A stretch of DNA of 64,000 nt from the NCBI RefSeq assembly GCF_016616425.1, contig NZ_CP067101.1:1116001-1180000 (forward strand). The letters run 5' to 3'. The notes beneath the pieces were generated by a model. That model saw only the letters and a list, made by a program, of their open reading frames with translations, had not been told where the DNA came from and made no database searches. This document shows, one piece after another, positions 16,578 to 24,187 of the stretch (position 1 is the stretch's first letter; every line of letters begins with the position of its first letter). Both the position numbers and the translations under genes were made by a program. Origin of the DNA: Bradyrhizobium diazoefficiens (lineage in GTDB: Bacteria > Pseudomonadota > Alphaproteobacteria > Rhizobiales > Xanthobacteraceae).

Positions 16578-16928
16578 ATGAGCATTCAGCGTTTTGAAAC
16601 CGGCCCGCGCATGAGCCAGGTCGTCGTGCACGGCAACACCGTCTATCTCGCCGGTGTCGTCGCGAACAAAGCCGCCGGCGAAAGCGTGACGAAGCAGACC
16701 CAGGACATCCTGGCGACCATCGACGGCCATCTCGCCAAGGCCGGCACCGACAAGTCGAAGCTGCTTTCGGCAACGATCTACATCACCGACATGAAGACCT
16801 TCGCCGAGATGAATGCGGTGTGGGACGCCTGGGTTTCGCCCGGCAACACCCCGGCGCGCGCCACCGTCGAAGCCAGGCTGGCGGCGCCGCAATATACCGT
16901 CGAGATCATGGTCACGGCGGCAAAGTAA
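16578..16928 (+). CDS. RidA family protein (YjgF/YER057c/UK114)
   Basis: 116 residues with an AGGAGATC ribosome site. Family features: GPRMSQVVVHGNTVYLAGVV, TKQTQDILATIDGHLAKAGT, LLSATIYITDMKTFAEMNAV, and NTPARATVEARLAAPQYTVEI, the last holding the conserved Arg that binds the carboxylate of imine or enamine intermediates. RidA-type enzymes deaminate reactive 2-aminoacrylate and related imines; others act in amino-acid or pyrimidine catabolism. It stands alone, just after the decayed esterase gene. Confidence 0.92.
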   Translation: MSIQRFETGPRMSQVVVHGNTVYLAGVVANKAAGESVTKQTQDILATIDGHLAKAGTDKSKLLSATIYITDMKTFAEMNAVWDAWVSPGNTPARATVEARLAAPQYTVEIMVTAAK

Positions 16929-17010
16929 TCTTCGCAGGCACTCCATGCGGATGAAGCGCGATGAGCCATCATCGCGCTTCATCTTTGCGCGCGCACCTCA
17001 GTTCTTTTTT

Positions 17011-17059
17011 GCGCATGATCCGATCGGAAAACCGCTCTGCACTTTTCCGGATCATGCGC
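17011..17059. repeat. Rhizobiales intergenic repeat, family H (GCGCATGATCCG type)
   Basis: GCGCATGATCCG and CGGATCATGCGC are perfect twelve-base inverted arms around GGAAAACCGCTCTGCACTTT-like sequence. This is a very widespread short dispersed repeat in rhizobial genomes as I recall it. It lies between RidA and the SnoaL-like gene. Confidence 0.75.
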
Positions 17060-17143
17060 ATGACCTCCGAGGTAATCGATCGGCACGCGCAATCCTTCGA
17101 TAGTGACGGTCAGCCGGACACGGCATCATCGAAGGAGAGCACC

Positions 17144-17509
17144 ATGACCGACCACGTCACCATCGCCCGCCGTTACATCGAGCTCTGGAACGAGCGCACG
17201 GCCGGCCGGCGCCGCGAACTGCTCAGCCAAAACTGGACGACGGATGCGAGCTATGTCGATCCCTTGATGAAAGGCGACGGCCAGGACGGCATCGAGGCGC
17301 TGATCGCAGGCGTGCAGCAGCGTTTTCCCGATTTCAAATTCAGGCTGATCGGCGAGCCCAACGGCTACGGCGACCACGTCCGCTTCTCGTGGGGACTTGG
17401 TCCCGATGGCACCGACAGTCCGATCAAGGGCACTGATTTTGCCGTGCTGAAGGACGGCCGCATCAGAAGCGTGACCGGATTTCTGGATCAGGTGCCGGCT
17501 GGAGTGTAA
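17144..17509 (+). CDS. NTF2-like / SnoaL-type protein
   Basis: 121 residues from MTDHVTIARRYIELWNERTA, with GAAGGAGAG upstream; the open frame extends further up through a repeat and is not used. The cone-shaped NTF2 fold pattern is clear: WTTDASYVDPLMKGDGQDGI, EALIAGVQQRFPDFKFRLIG, HVRFSWGLGPDG, GTDFAVLKDGRIRSVTGFLD. Such proteins are small isomerases, cyclases or ligand binders. The substrate is unknown. It shares the fold, but little sequence, with the NTF2-like protein near 6.7 kb. It precedes the Lhr-like helicase gene by 79 bases. Confidence 0.85.
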   Translation: MTDHVTIARRYIELWNERTAGRRRELLSQNWTTDASYVDPLMKGDGQDGIEALIAGVQQRFPDFKFRLIGEPNGYGDHVRFSWGLGPDGTDSPIKGTDFAVLKDGRIRSVTGFLDQVPAGV

Positions 17510-17588
17510 GACCTCTGACCTTCCTCGCCGCAGGCGGGGAGGGGAGCGCCCCTCGACGAAGCCACCCCCAGGGCTTACCTGTCATGCC

Positions 17589-20264
17589 GTGCCGCCTCGT
17601 ATCCTCCAAACATCGGTCGAGCCGGCCGCGCCGCTGCCCGCCCGCTTCCAGGCGTGGTTCGCAGCCCGCGGCTGGTCGCCGCGCGCGCATCAATTGGCGC
17701 TGCTGGAGAAGGCGCGCGAAGACAGCTCCGCCCTGCTGATCGCACCGACCGGCGCCGGCAAGACGCTGGCGGGATTTCTGCCGACGCTGGTGGAGTTGTC
17801 GTCTTCTCCATCCCCCCTTGCGGGGCTGGGTCGGGGAGGGGAGTGGCCACAAGCACCGCTCGTGGAGCTACCCTCCCGGCGGTCTGCGGCTGCCGACCTC
17901 GTCCGCAAGGGGGAAGGCGGCAACAAGCTCGTCTCCACCGGCCGCAGCGTGCATCGTACCGGCGGCCTGCACACGCTGTACATTTCGCCGCTCAAGGCGC
18001 TCGCCGTCGACATTGCGCGCAATCTGGAGCGGCCGATCGCGGAGATGGGCTTGCCGATCAAGGTCGAGACCCGCACCGGCGACACGCCGGTGTCGCGGCG
18101 TCAGCGGCAGCGGCGCTATCCGCCGGACGTATTGCTGACGACGCCCGAGCAGCTTGCGCTGCTGCTGTCCTCCGACGACGCGCCGTTCCTGTTTTCCTCC
18201 TTGAAGCGCGTCGTGCTCGACGAGCTGCACGCACTGGTGACGTCCAAGCGCGGCGATCTGCTCTCGCTCGGGCTGGCGCGGCTATGGCGCCTCGCGCCGC
18301 AGATGCGCGCGATCGGCTTGTCGGCGACCGTAGCCGAGCCGGATCAGCTCGCGCGCGTCCTGGTGCCGCAGCCCGAGGGCAAGGAAGCAGCCGCCGATAT
18401 CGTCGTCGCCGGCGGTGCCGCGCCGCCGCTGGTCGAGATGCTTGACACGCGCGAGCGATTGCCGTGGGCCGGCCACAGTGCGCGCCACGCGCTCCCTGAG
18501 ATTTACGAGCTGATCAAGGCGAACAAGACCACGCTTGTCTTCGTCAACACCCGCAGCCAGGCCGAGATGCTGTTCCAGAATCTCTGGAGCATGAACGATG
18601 ACGGCCTCGCCATCGCGTTGCATCACGGCTCGCTCGACGTCGCCCAACGCCGCAAGGTCGAGGACGCGATGTCGGCGGGCCGGCTGCGCGGTGTGGTCTG
18701 CACCTCCTCGCTCGACCTCGGCGTCGACTGGGGCGATGTCGATCTTGTCGTCAATATCGGCGCGCCCAAGGGATCTTCGCGCCTGATGCAGCGCATCGGC
18801 CGCGCCAACCACCGCCTCGACGAGGCCTCGCGCGCGGTGCTGGTGCCGGCCAACCGTTTCGAAGTCCTGGAGTGCCGCGTGGCAATCGACGCAATCGCCG
18901 AGAACGCGCAGGATACGCCGCCCTTGCGCACCGGCGCACTCGACGTGCTGGCCCAGCATGTGCTCGGCTGTGCCTGCGGCGAGCCGTTCCTCTCTGCTGA
19001 ACTTTATGCCGAGGTTCGTACCGCTGCGCCTTACGCCGACCTGTCGCGGCAGGATTTCGACGACGTCGTCGATTTCGTCGCCTCCGGCGGCTACGCGCTG
19101 AAGTCCTATGAGCGCTTCGCCCGCATCAAGCAGGACAAGGAGGGCCGCTGGCGCGTCGCCAATCCCAAGGTGCGGCAGAGCTATCGGATGAATGTCGGCA
19201 CCATTGTCGAAGACGATATGCTGAAGGTGCGGCTAGTGCGCTGGCGCGGCGGCGGCCAGGGAAAAGCAGGCGGATCGACCGGCGTGATCGCGCGGGGCGG
19301 CAGGTTGCTCGGTGAGATCGAGGAAGCCTTCATCGAAGGCTTGAGCCCCGGCGATACCTTCGTGTTCTCAGGCGAGGTGGTGCGCTACGAGACGCTGGTC
19401 GAGGACCAGGTCTATGTCTCGCGCGCGCATGACAAGGACCCGAAGGTGCCCTCCTATATGGGCGGCAAGTTTCCGCTCTCGACCTACCTTGCCGAACGTG
19501 TGCGCCGGCTACTCGATGACGGGCGCGCGTGGGGCGCCTTGCCGGAGCAGGTGCGCGACTGGCTGTCGCAGCAGAAGGACGTCTCGCGCGTGCCGGCGGT
19601 GCGCGAGCTCCTGGTCGAAAGCTTTCCGCGCGCCAACAAGCATTATCTGGTCTGCTACCCCTTCGAGGGGCGTCTTGCGCATCAGACCCTGGGCATGCTG
19701 CTGACGCGCCGGCTGGAGCGCGCCCGCGCGCGGCCGCTCGGCTTCGTCGCCAACGAATATGCGGTGGCGATCTGGGGGCTTGGCGATCTCTCCTTCATGA
19801 TCCGGGACGGCCGGATCGACCTGAACGCCCTGTTCGACCCCGATATGCTCGGCGACGATCTCGAGGCGTGGCTCGCCGAATCCGCGCTGATGAAGCGCAC
19901 GTTCCGGAACTGCGCCATCATCTCCGGCCTGATCGCCCGCCGCCACACCGGCGAGGAGAAGAGCCGCCGTCAGGTGCTGTTCTCGACCGATCTCGTCTAC
20001 GACGTATTGCAAAAACACCAGGCCGATCACGTGCTGCTGCGCGCCGCGCGCGCCGATGCCGCCACCGGCCTGCTCGACCTGCGTCGCCTCAGTGACATGC
20101 TGATGCGTATCCACGGCCGTATCACGCACCGGGAACTCGATCGCGTCTCCCCGCTCGCCGTCCCCGTGATGCTGGAAATCGGCCGCGAGTCAGTTTATGG
20201 CGAAGCTGCAGACGAATTGTTGGCGGAAGCCGCCGATGAGCTCGTCAAAGAGGCGATGGGATAA
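17589..20264 (+). CDS. ligase-associated Lhr-Core-type DEXH helicase, with in-frame repeat insertion
   Basis: 891 residues from GTG. Walker A APTGAGKT at 52-59, DEXH box DELH at 211-214, then SATVAEP (motif III), TTLVFVNTRSQAEMLFQNLW (motif IV), VCTSSLDLGVDWGDVDLVV (motif V) and QRIGRANHR (motif VI), followed by the winged-helix and Lhr-core C-terminal domains (HYLVCYPFEGRLAHQTLGML). These are 3'-5' ssDNA-dependent helicases that act with an ATP-dependent ligase, an MBL exonuclease and the PdeM phosphoesterase in DNA repair. Between motif I and GGLHTLYISPLKAL there is an extra Gly/Pro/Arg-rich block at about residues 72-124 not expected in the family. It is encoded by a palindromic repeat read in frame. 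The pdeM gene begins 52 bases after the stop. Confidence 0.92.
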   Translation: MPPRILQTSVEPAAPLPARFQAWFAARGWSPRAHQLALLEKAREDSSALLIAPTGAGKTLAGFLPTLVELSSSPSPLAGLGRGGEWPQAPLVELPSRRSAAADLVRKGEGGNKLVSTGRSVHRTGGLHTLYISPLKALAVDIARNLERPIAEMGLPIKVETRTGDTPVSRRQRQRRYPPDVLLTTPEQLALLLSSDDAPFLFSSLKRVVLDELHALVTSKRGDLLSLGLARLWRLAPQMRAIGLSATVAEPDQLARVLVPQPEGKEAAADIVVAGGAAPPLVEMLDTRERLPWAGHSARHALPEIYELIKANKTTLVFVNTRSQAEMLFQNLWSMNDDGLAIALHHGSLDVAQRRKVEDAMSAGRLRGVVCTSSLDLGVDWGDVDLVVNIGAPKGSSRLMQRIGRANHRLDEASRAVLVPANRFEVLECRVAIDAIAENAQDTPPLRTGALDVLAQHVLGCACGEPFLSAELYAEVRTAAPYADLSRQDFDDVVDFVASGGYALKSYERFARIKQDKEGRWRVANPKVRQSYRMNVGTIVEDDMLKVRLVRWRGGGQGKAGGSTGVIARGGRLLGEIEEAFIEGLSPGDTFVFSGEVVRYETLVEDQVYVSRAHDKDPKVPSYMGGKFPLSTYLAERVRRLLDDGRAWGALPEQVRDWLSQQKDVSRVPAVRELLVESFPRANKHYLVCYPFEGRLAHQTLGMLLTRRLERARARPLGFVANEYAVAIWGLGDLSFMIRDGRIDLNALFDPDMLGDDLEAWLAESALMKRTFRNCAIISGLIARRHTGEEKSRRQVLFSTDLVYDVLQKHQADHVLLRAARADAATGLLDLRRLSDMLMRIHGRITHRELDRVSPLAVPVMLEIGRESVYGEAADELLAEAADELVKEAMG
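17806..17920 (+). repeat. palindromic repeat (CCCCCTTGCGG type) embedded inside the helicase gene
   Basis: CCCCCTTGCGG (17813-17823) and its complement CCGCAAGGGGG (17903-17913) bound a GC-rich stretch with TCGGGGAGGGGAG and ACCCTCCCGGCGG. This resembles the intergenic CCCTCCCC-type elements at 47484-47642. Its length keeps the helicase frame open, adding about 45-50 codons between helicase motifs I and Ia. Confidence 0.75.
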
Positions 20265-20316
20265 CAGCAGGTTCGACGTGACGATAGGCGCGCAGGTTTC
20301 GGGAGATGTCGACGAC

Positions 20317-20988
20317 ATGCGCGTGTCCAGAGTCACCATCAGCGATGTGACCTTCGCCGCCGATCTCTCCGGCGCGCTGTTGTGGGAAGAGCAGCGCCTG
20401 CTCGTCGTCTCCGACCTGCATCTGGAAAAAGGCTCCAGCTTTGCCACCCGCGGCGTGCTGCTGCCGCCTTACGATACGCTGGCAACGCTGAGCCGTCTCG
20501 CCGCCGTCATCGCCCGTCACGATCCCCGAATGGTGATCGCACTCGGCGACAGCTTTCACGATCGCACGGCGCATGAGCGCCTGTCGCCGGACGATCGCGA
20601 TGCCGTCGCCGCGCTCCAGACCGGCCGCGACTGGATCTGGATATCAGGCAATCACGATCCGATGCTGCCGCGCGATCTCGGCGGCACCGTCGCCGACGAA
20701 GTTGCGATCGGCCCGATCACCTTCCGCCACGAGCCGACCGGTGCGCGCGGCGAGATCGCCGGCCATCTCCATCCCAAGGCGCGTGTCTCGGCGCGCGGCC
20801 GCGCGATGGAGCGCCGCTGCTTCGCCTGCGACGGGACGCGCGCGGTGATGCCGGCGTTCGGTGCCTTTGCCGGCGGCCTCAGCATCCGCGACGCCGCATT
20901 CGCAAGGGTCTTTCCGACCAACGGTTTTGTCGCTCATCTGCTGGGCGACCGCCGCGTCCACGCAATCGCGGCCTCGCGCTGCTCCTGA
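20317..20988 (+). CDS. pdeM: ligase-associated DNA repair phosphoesterase PdeM
   Basis: 223 residues from MRVSRVTISDVTFAADLSGA; GGGAG lies upstream. The frame stays open to overlap the helicase gene end, but the family normally starts near this point. Calcineurin-like metallophosphoesterase motifs are complete: VVSDLHLEKG, ALGDSFHD, WISGNHDPML and GEIAGHLHPKARVSARGR. PdeM-type enzymes are Mn-dependent nucleases/phosphodiesterases found with the Lhr-Core helicase and repair ligase. It forms an operon with the helicase gene. A GAAC-N7-GAAC site lies just past its stop, oriented toward the next gene. Confidence 0.92.
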   Translation: MRVSRVTISDVTFAADLSGALLWEEQRLLVVSDLHLEKGSSFATRGVLLPPYDTLATLSRLAAVIARHDPRMVIALGDSFHDRTAHERLSPDDRDAVAALQTGRDWIWISGNHDPMLPRDLGGTVADEVAIGPITFRHEPTGARGEIAGHLHPKARVSARGRAMERRCFACDGTRAVMPAFGAFAGGLSIRDAAFARVFPTNGFVAHLLGDRRVHAIAASRCS

Positions 20989-21006
20989 GATTTTGGCGTC
21001 ACTCCA

Positions 21007-21021
21007 GAACAAATTAAGAAC
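21007..21021 (+). promoter_or_regulatory. LexA-like box GAAC-N7-GAAC (alphaproteobacterial SOS type)
   Basis: GAACAAATTAAGAAC has the exact direct-repeat form used by LexA in Alphaproteobacteria. It lies in an AT-rich patch between pdeM and the gene starting at 21107, with TATATC and TGATATATCA some 20 bases downstream as possible -10 elements. The match alone is weak, since about two such eight-base matches are expected by chance in 64 kb. Confidence 0.5.
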
Positions 21022-21106
21022 ACTTTAGCAAGTCTTTGATATATCATTGTGATTCGGCGCGTTGCCGACACAATATCTAGCGTCTGTCAGACTTTGCGAG
21101 GACTAC

Positions 21107-21538
21107 ATGTCCACCATCGCCTTCGATCAATTCGCCCTCACCCGGATCGCCGATTTCGCGCGCTCGCTGTCGCGGCTGCATCAGACGGCGCGGCGCCAGA
21201 GGATCGACGACGACCAGTTCGACCGCGAGTTCAACGCGGTGTGCCAGTCGATCTGGGGCTACACCATCGACGACGTCAGCGACGATCTGTTCTCGGCCGA
21301 GGATCATCTGTTTCTGGACACGCTGGACGAAGCGCATGCGCGCAGCTTCGCGGCCGGGCAGGGCTACGACCTCATCGGCGAGGCGGGCATGCTGACGGAC
21401 TGGTGGGGTTTCTGCTGGATGATCCTGGCCGAAAAGCGCGGCCTGCTGACCCCGGACAACCGCGCCGCCGCGCGCGCGGCGATCGAGGAGAAATATCTGG
21501 CGGCGCCGAATGTGATCGGGGTGATCATCGGGAGGTAG
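21107..21538 (+). CDS. hypothetical protein, possible DNA-damage regulon member
   Basis: 143 residues from MSTIAFDQFALTRIADFARS, with GCGAGGA before the ATG. It is soluble and acidic, predicted mostly helical: LTRIADFARSLSRLHQTARR, then IDDDQFDREFNAVCQSIWGY, DDLFSAEDHLFLDTLDEAHA, GMLTDWWGFCWMILAEKRGL and AARAAIEEKYLAAP. I recognise no family, catalytic motif, signal or membrane segment. The normal codon usage, ribosome site and single clean frame support a real gene. It follows the Lhr-like helicase and pdeM genes and has a LexA-like box 86 bases upstream, so DNA-damage induction is a testable idea. A family C repeat begins three bases after its stop. Confidence 0.75.
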   Translation: MSTIAFDQFALTRIADFARSLSRLHQTARRQRIDDDQFDREFNAVCQSIWGYTIDDVSDDLFSAEDHLFLDTLDEAHARSFAAGQGYDLIGEAGMLTDWWGFCWMILAEKRGLLTPDNRAAARAAIEEKYLAAPNVIGVIIGR

Positions 21539-21540
21539 CG

Positions 21541-21662
21541 GCGTGCCCCGGACAAGGCGCAGCGCGTCAGCGAGGCGCTGCAGAGCCGGGGCCCAGTGGA
21601 GTTTGGGTCCCGGCTCTGCGTCGCGTCATTTCATGCCGCGCCGCGTCCGGGACACGAGACCG
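21541..21662. repeat. intergenic palindromic repeat, family C
   Basis: GTGCCCCGGACAAGGCGCAG opens and CGTCCGGGACACGAGAC closes the element; CAGAGCCGGGGCCC and GGGTCCCGGCTCTG pair internally. It lies between the convergent unknown gene and the DUF2865 gene, touching both stops. Confidence 0.8.
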
Positions 21663-21664
21663 AC

Positions 21665-22480
21665 CTAATCCAACTCCGCACGCTTGGCCGGCTTTGGTGT
21701 CTTCGGGACGGTCACGTCAGGCAGCGTTTCACGCACGATCTCGGTTGACGCCGGCGCATCTGCCGACACGGTTTCGGCACGCACCGGGGCCACCTTCATC
21801 TCGCCGAGGCGGGCGCGGACCTGGGCGGTGAGGCCGGGATAGGAGGCAACCGGGGTGAAGTCCGCAGCCTGGTCGTTGCCGACGCGGATGCCGGTATAGG
21901 CGACGAGGCCGTCGGTGGTGGCAATCACGTCGCCGGCCCTCAGCGAGGAGTCCAGCGCGAGATCCACCGGCGCAAGGCCGACCGGCTCGCGGCCGTTGCA
22001 GGTGCAATCGGCGCGCAGCGCCTTGCGATAGGCGAACGCGTTCTCGCTGTCGGCGTAGCGCTCGCCGGTCTGCGACGCGGCGCCGTCAATCGAGGCGCCG
22101 AAATAGACTTTTGTCGCGCTGGCAGGACAGAACGCCTGACACATCTGTGCCGGCGAGGCGAGGCCGCGCATCAGCGGAAAATACTTGCCGTCGCAGCTGC
22201 GCACGCAGAAGGCCGGGCCCGAACCGCCTGCTGCGGCTGACCGAGTCGGCGGCACATATTGCGGAGTTGCGGGATTTTGCTGGCCAGTGAAGGGATCGGC
22301 GTACGAGTTCGCCTGTTGCGGCACCGCGCGCTGCAGCCGCTGTTGAATGCCGCCGAAGAAGAAGTCGAACAGGCCTTCGGCCGAAACCGGGGCCGGAGCC
22401 GCAAGCAGCGGTGCTGCAAGAGTGGCGGCCACAAGCCTCGCGCGACGCCGCCGGCGCGCATGGGACAGGACTGTACGCAA
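21665..22480 (-). CDS. DUF2865 domain-containing secreted protein
   Basis: 271 residues with a basic start (MRTVLSHARRRRRARL) and a signal peptide ending near APVSAEG. The DUF2865 core is recognised from GPAFCVRSCDGKYFPLMRG, MCQAFCPASATKVYFG, YRKALRADCTCNGREPVG: a set of paired cysteines and the CxxxCDGxYFP motif typical of this rhizobial periplasmic family. A Pro/Gln-rich linker precedes the core, and the C-terminus is Lys/Pro-rich. Function is unknown; the Cys pattern suggests disulfides or metal binding. Single gene, with family C repeats on both sides. Confidence 0.88.
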   Translation of the reverse strand: MRTVLSHARRRRRARLVAATLAAPLLAAPAPVSAEGLFDFFFGGIQQRLQRAVPQQANSYADPFTGQQNPATPQYVPPTRSAAAGGSGPAFCVRSCDGKYFPLMRGLASPAQMCQAFCPASATKVYFGASIDGAASQTGERYADSENAFAYRKALRADCTCNGREPVGLAPVDLALDSSLRAGDVIATTDGLVAYTGIRVGNDQAADFTPVASYPGLTAQVRARLGEMKVAPVRAETVSADAPASTEIVRETLPDVTVPKTPKPAKRAELD

Positions 22481-22588
22481 CGCTCACTCCACCCGACGCT
22501 ACTGAACCGGCCGGGACCCGAAGGGGTCTCAGCACACGATTCACCATAAGACGGGATGGTAAATGAGCGGTTGAGGGGAGGCGCGGTC

Positions 22589-22750
22589 GCGTGCCCCGGA
22601 CGCTGCGCAGCGCGCCGCCCTTCGCGGCGTGATGCGCTGCAGAGCCGGGGCCTATGTCGATCCGAACAAGGGTGGGTCCCGGTTCTGCGGCGCACCGCAC
22701 CGGACGATGCTTCGCATCGCCGGGAGCGCTGCGCCGCGCCCGGGACACGC
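22589..22750. repeat. intergenic palindromic repeat, family C (long copy)
   Basis: GTGCCCCGGACGCTGCGCAG to CGCGCCCGGGACACG. The inner block CGCACCGGACGATGCTTCGC, ATCGCCGGGAGCGCTGCG is nearly identical to the copy beside pyrD. It ends seven bases before the pyrE stop. Confidence 0.85.
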
Positions 22751-22756
22751 GTCGCA

Positions 22757-23320
22757 TCACGCCTTCAAGAATTCCGAGGCCTTGTATAGCGAGCGGAACG
22801 GCAGCCCGGCCGCGCCAAAAGTGTCGGTGGCTCCTTCCTCGCGGTCGACCATGGTCAGCACCAGCACCACGTTGGCGCCGGTCTCGCGCACGGATTCCAC
22901 CGCCTTCATCGCCGAGCCGCCGGTCGTGGTGACGTCCTCGACGATCACGACGCGCTTGCCCTCCAGCGTCTCGCCCTTGGGCAGACCCTCGATCGCGAGC
23001 TTGGCGCCATGCTGCTTGGGCTTCTTGCGCACGAAGAAGGCCGCGATCGGATGGCCCTTGATCCAGGAGATCTGCGCCAGCGCCCCGGCGAGCGGCACCG
23101 CCCCCATCTCGAGCCCGCCGATGAAATCGAGCTGGTCATCCTTCAGCGCCTCGAAAGTGAGTTCGGCGAGCAGGGTTGCCCCCTCCGGGTCGAGCATGGT
23201 CGGCTTGAGGTTGAAGTAGAAATCGCTCTTGCGGCCCGACGCGAGCGTCACCTCGCCGCGGCCGAATGATCGCCGGCGGATGATTTCGAACAGGCGGGCG
23301 CGGGAGGCTGATTTCGACAC
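22757..23320 (-). CDS. pyrE: orotate phosphoribosyltransferase
   Basis: 187 residues. Transfers the phosphoribosyl group of PRPP to orotate, the fifth step of pyrimidine synthesis, in the cytosol. The PRPP-binding loop [20 protein letters not shown] is at about residues 123-142; [20 protein letters not shown] and [12 protein letters not shown] are standard for PyrE. The active-site loop with [11 protein letters not shown] is present. Length is slightly below that of enterobacterial PyrE but usual for this group. It is a monocistronic unit. A family C repeat follows immediately, as with pyrD. Confidence 0.96.
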   Translation of the reverse strand: MSKSASRARLFEIIRRRSFGRGEVTLASGRKSDFYFNLKPTMLDPEGATLLAELTFEALKDDQLDFIGGLEMGAVPLAGALAQISWIKGHPIAAFFVRKKPKQHGAKLAIEGLPKGETLEGKRVVIVEDVTTTGGSAMKAVESVRETGANVVLVLTMVDREEGATDTFGAAGLPFRSLYKASEFLKA

Positions 23321-23506
23321 GGCGGTCCCTCGGGAGCATTTTTAGAGGAGGCGGAATTTATCCGCGACGGCTGCGACATTCCAGAGGGGGCATCCCTCGT
23401 CAACAGGGATCGGCCATCCCACGGCCGCCGGTTGTGGGGCCGCGACCTTCTGGAGTAGTTGAGAGCCCAAGCCGGGGCACCAGGCCTCTTGGGGAAGGAA
23501 ACGGGA

Positions 23507-24133
23507 ATGACCATCGAGCTGCACACCTGGAACACGCCGAACGGCCGCAAGATCTCGGTCGCGCTGGAGGAAATGGGGCTGCCATACACGGTGATCCCGG
23601 TGAACATCACCAAGGGCGAGCAGATGGCACCTCGGTTCCTCGAACTCTCCCCGAACAACAAGATCCCCGCGATCGTCGACCCCGACGGCCCGGACGGCAG
23701 GCCCGTCAGCATCTTCGAATCAGGCGCGATCCTGCTTTACCTCGGGGAAAAGACCGGCAAATTCCTGCCGAAATCGCTTTCCGCCCGGATCCCCGTCTAT
23801 GAATGGCTGATGTGGCAGATGGGCGGCTTCGGCCCGATGCCGGGTCAGGTGCATCATTTCATCGCGCTCGAGAACGAGCAGGACCGCGCCTACGGCCTGA
23901 AGCGCTACATGGCCGAGACGCGCCGGCTCTACGGCGTGCTCGACCGCCGCCTGGAAGGACGCGACTTCGTCGCCGGTGACCTCTCGATCGCCGACTTTGC
24001 CATCCTGGGCTGGGCCTGGCGCCACCCTCGCCACAAGGTTGAGCTGACCGACTTCCCCAACGTCAAACGCTGGTACGAGGCCCTGATGGCCCGTCCGGCG
24101 GTGAAGCGGGGAATGGAAGCGAAGCTGGATTGA
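23507..24133 (+). CDS. glutathione S-transferase family protein (YfcG-like)
   Basis: 208 residues from MTIELHTWNTPNGRKISVAL, with GGAAACGGGA upstream. The N-terminal thioredoxin-fold domain has TWNTPNGRKISVALEE, NKIPAIVDPDG and the glutathione gamma-glutamyl site FESGAILLYLGEK; the helical C-terminal domain has RDFVAGDLSIADFAILGW. The TPNG motif, the segment ITKGEQMAPRFLELSPNNKI and the overall layout match the Nu-class YfcG/YghU proteins, which act as glutathione-dependent disulfide reductases rather than typical transferases. It is convergent with lysE. Confidence 0.9.
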   Translation: MTIELHTWNTPNGRKISVALEEMGLPYTVIPVNITKGEQMAPRFLELSPNNKIPAIVDPDGPDGRPVSIFESGAILLYLGEKTGKFLPKSLSARIPVYEWLMWQMGGFGPMPGQVHHFIALENEQDRAYGLKRYMAETRRLYGVLDRRLEGRDFVAGDLSIADFAILGWAWRHPRHKVELTDFPNVKRWYEALMARPAVKRGMEAKLD

Positions 24134-24141
24134 TCTTCGCT

Positions 24142-24177
24142 TACCCTCCCCTGGAGAGGCTTGGAGGGGGAGGGTGA
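24142..24177. repeat. short CCCTCCCC palindrome between convergent genes
   Basis: TACCCTCCCCTGGAGAGGCT and GGAGGGGGAGGGTGA form an imperfect hairpin between the GST and LysE stop codons. This placement suits a bidirectional transcription stop, although no T-tract is present. Confidence 0.55.
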
Positions 24178-24187
24178 AGAAAGCGCC

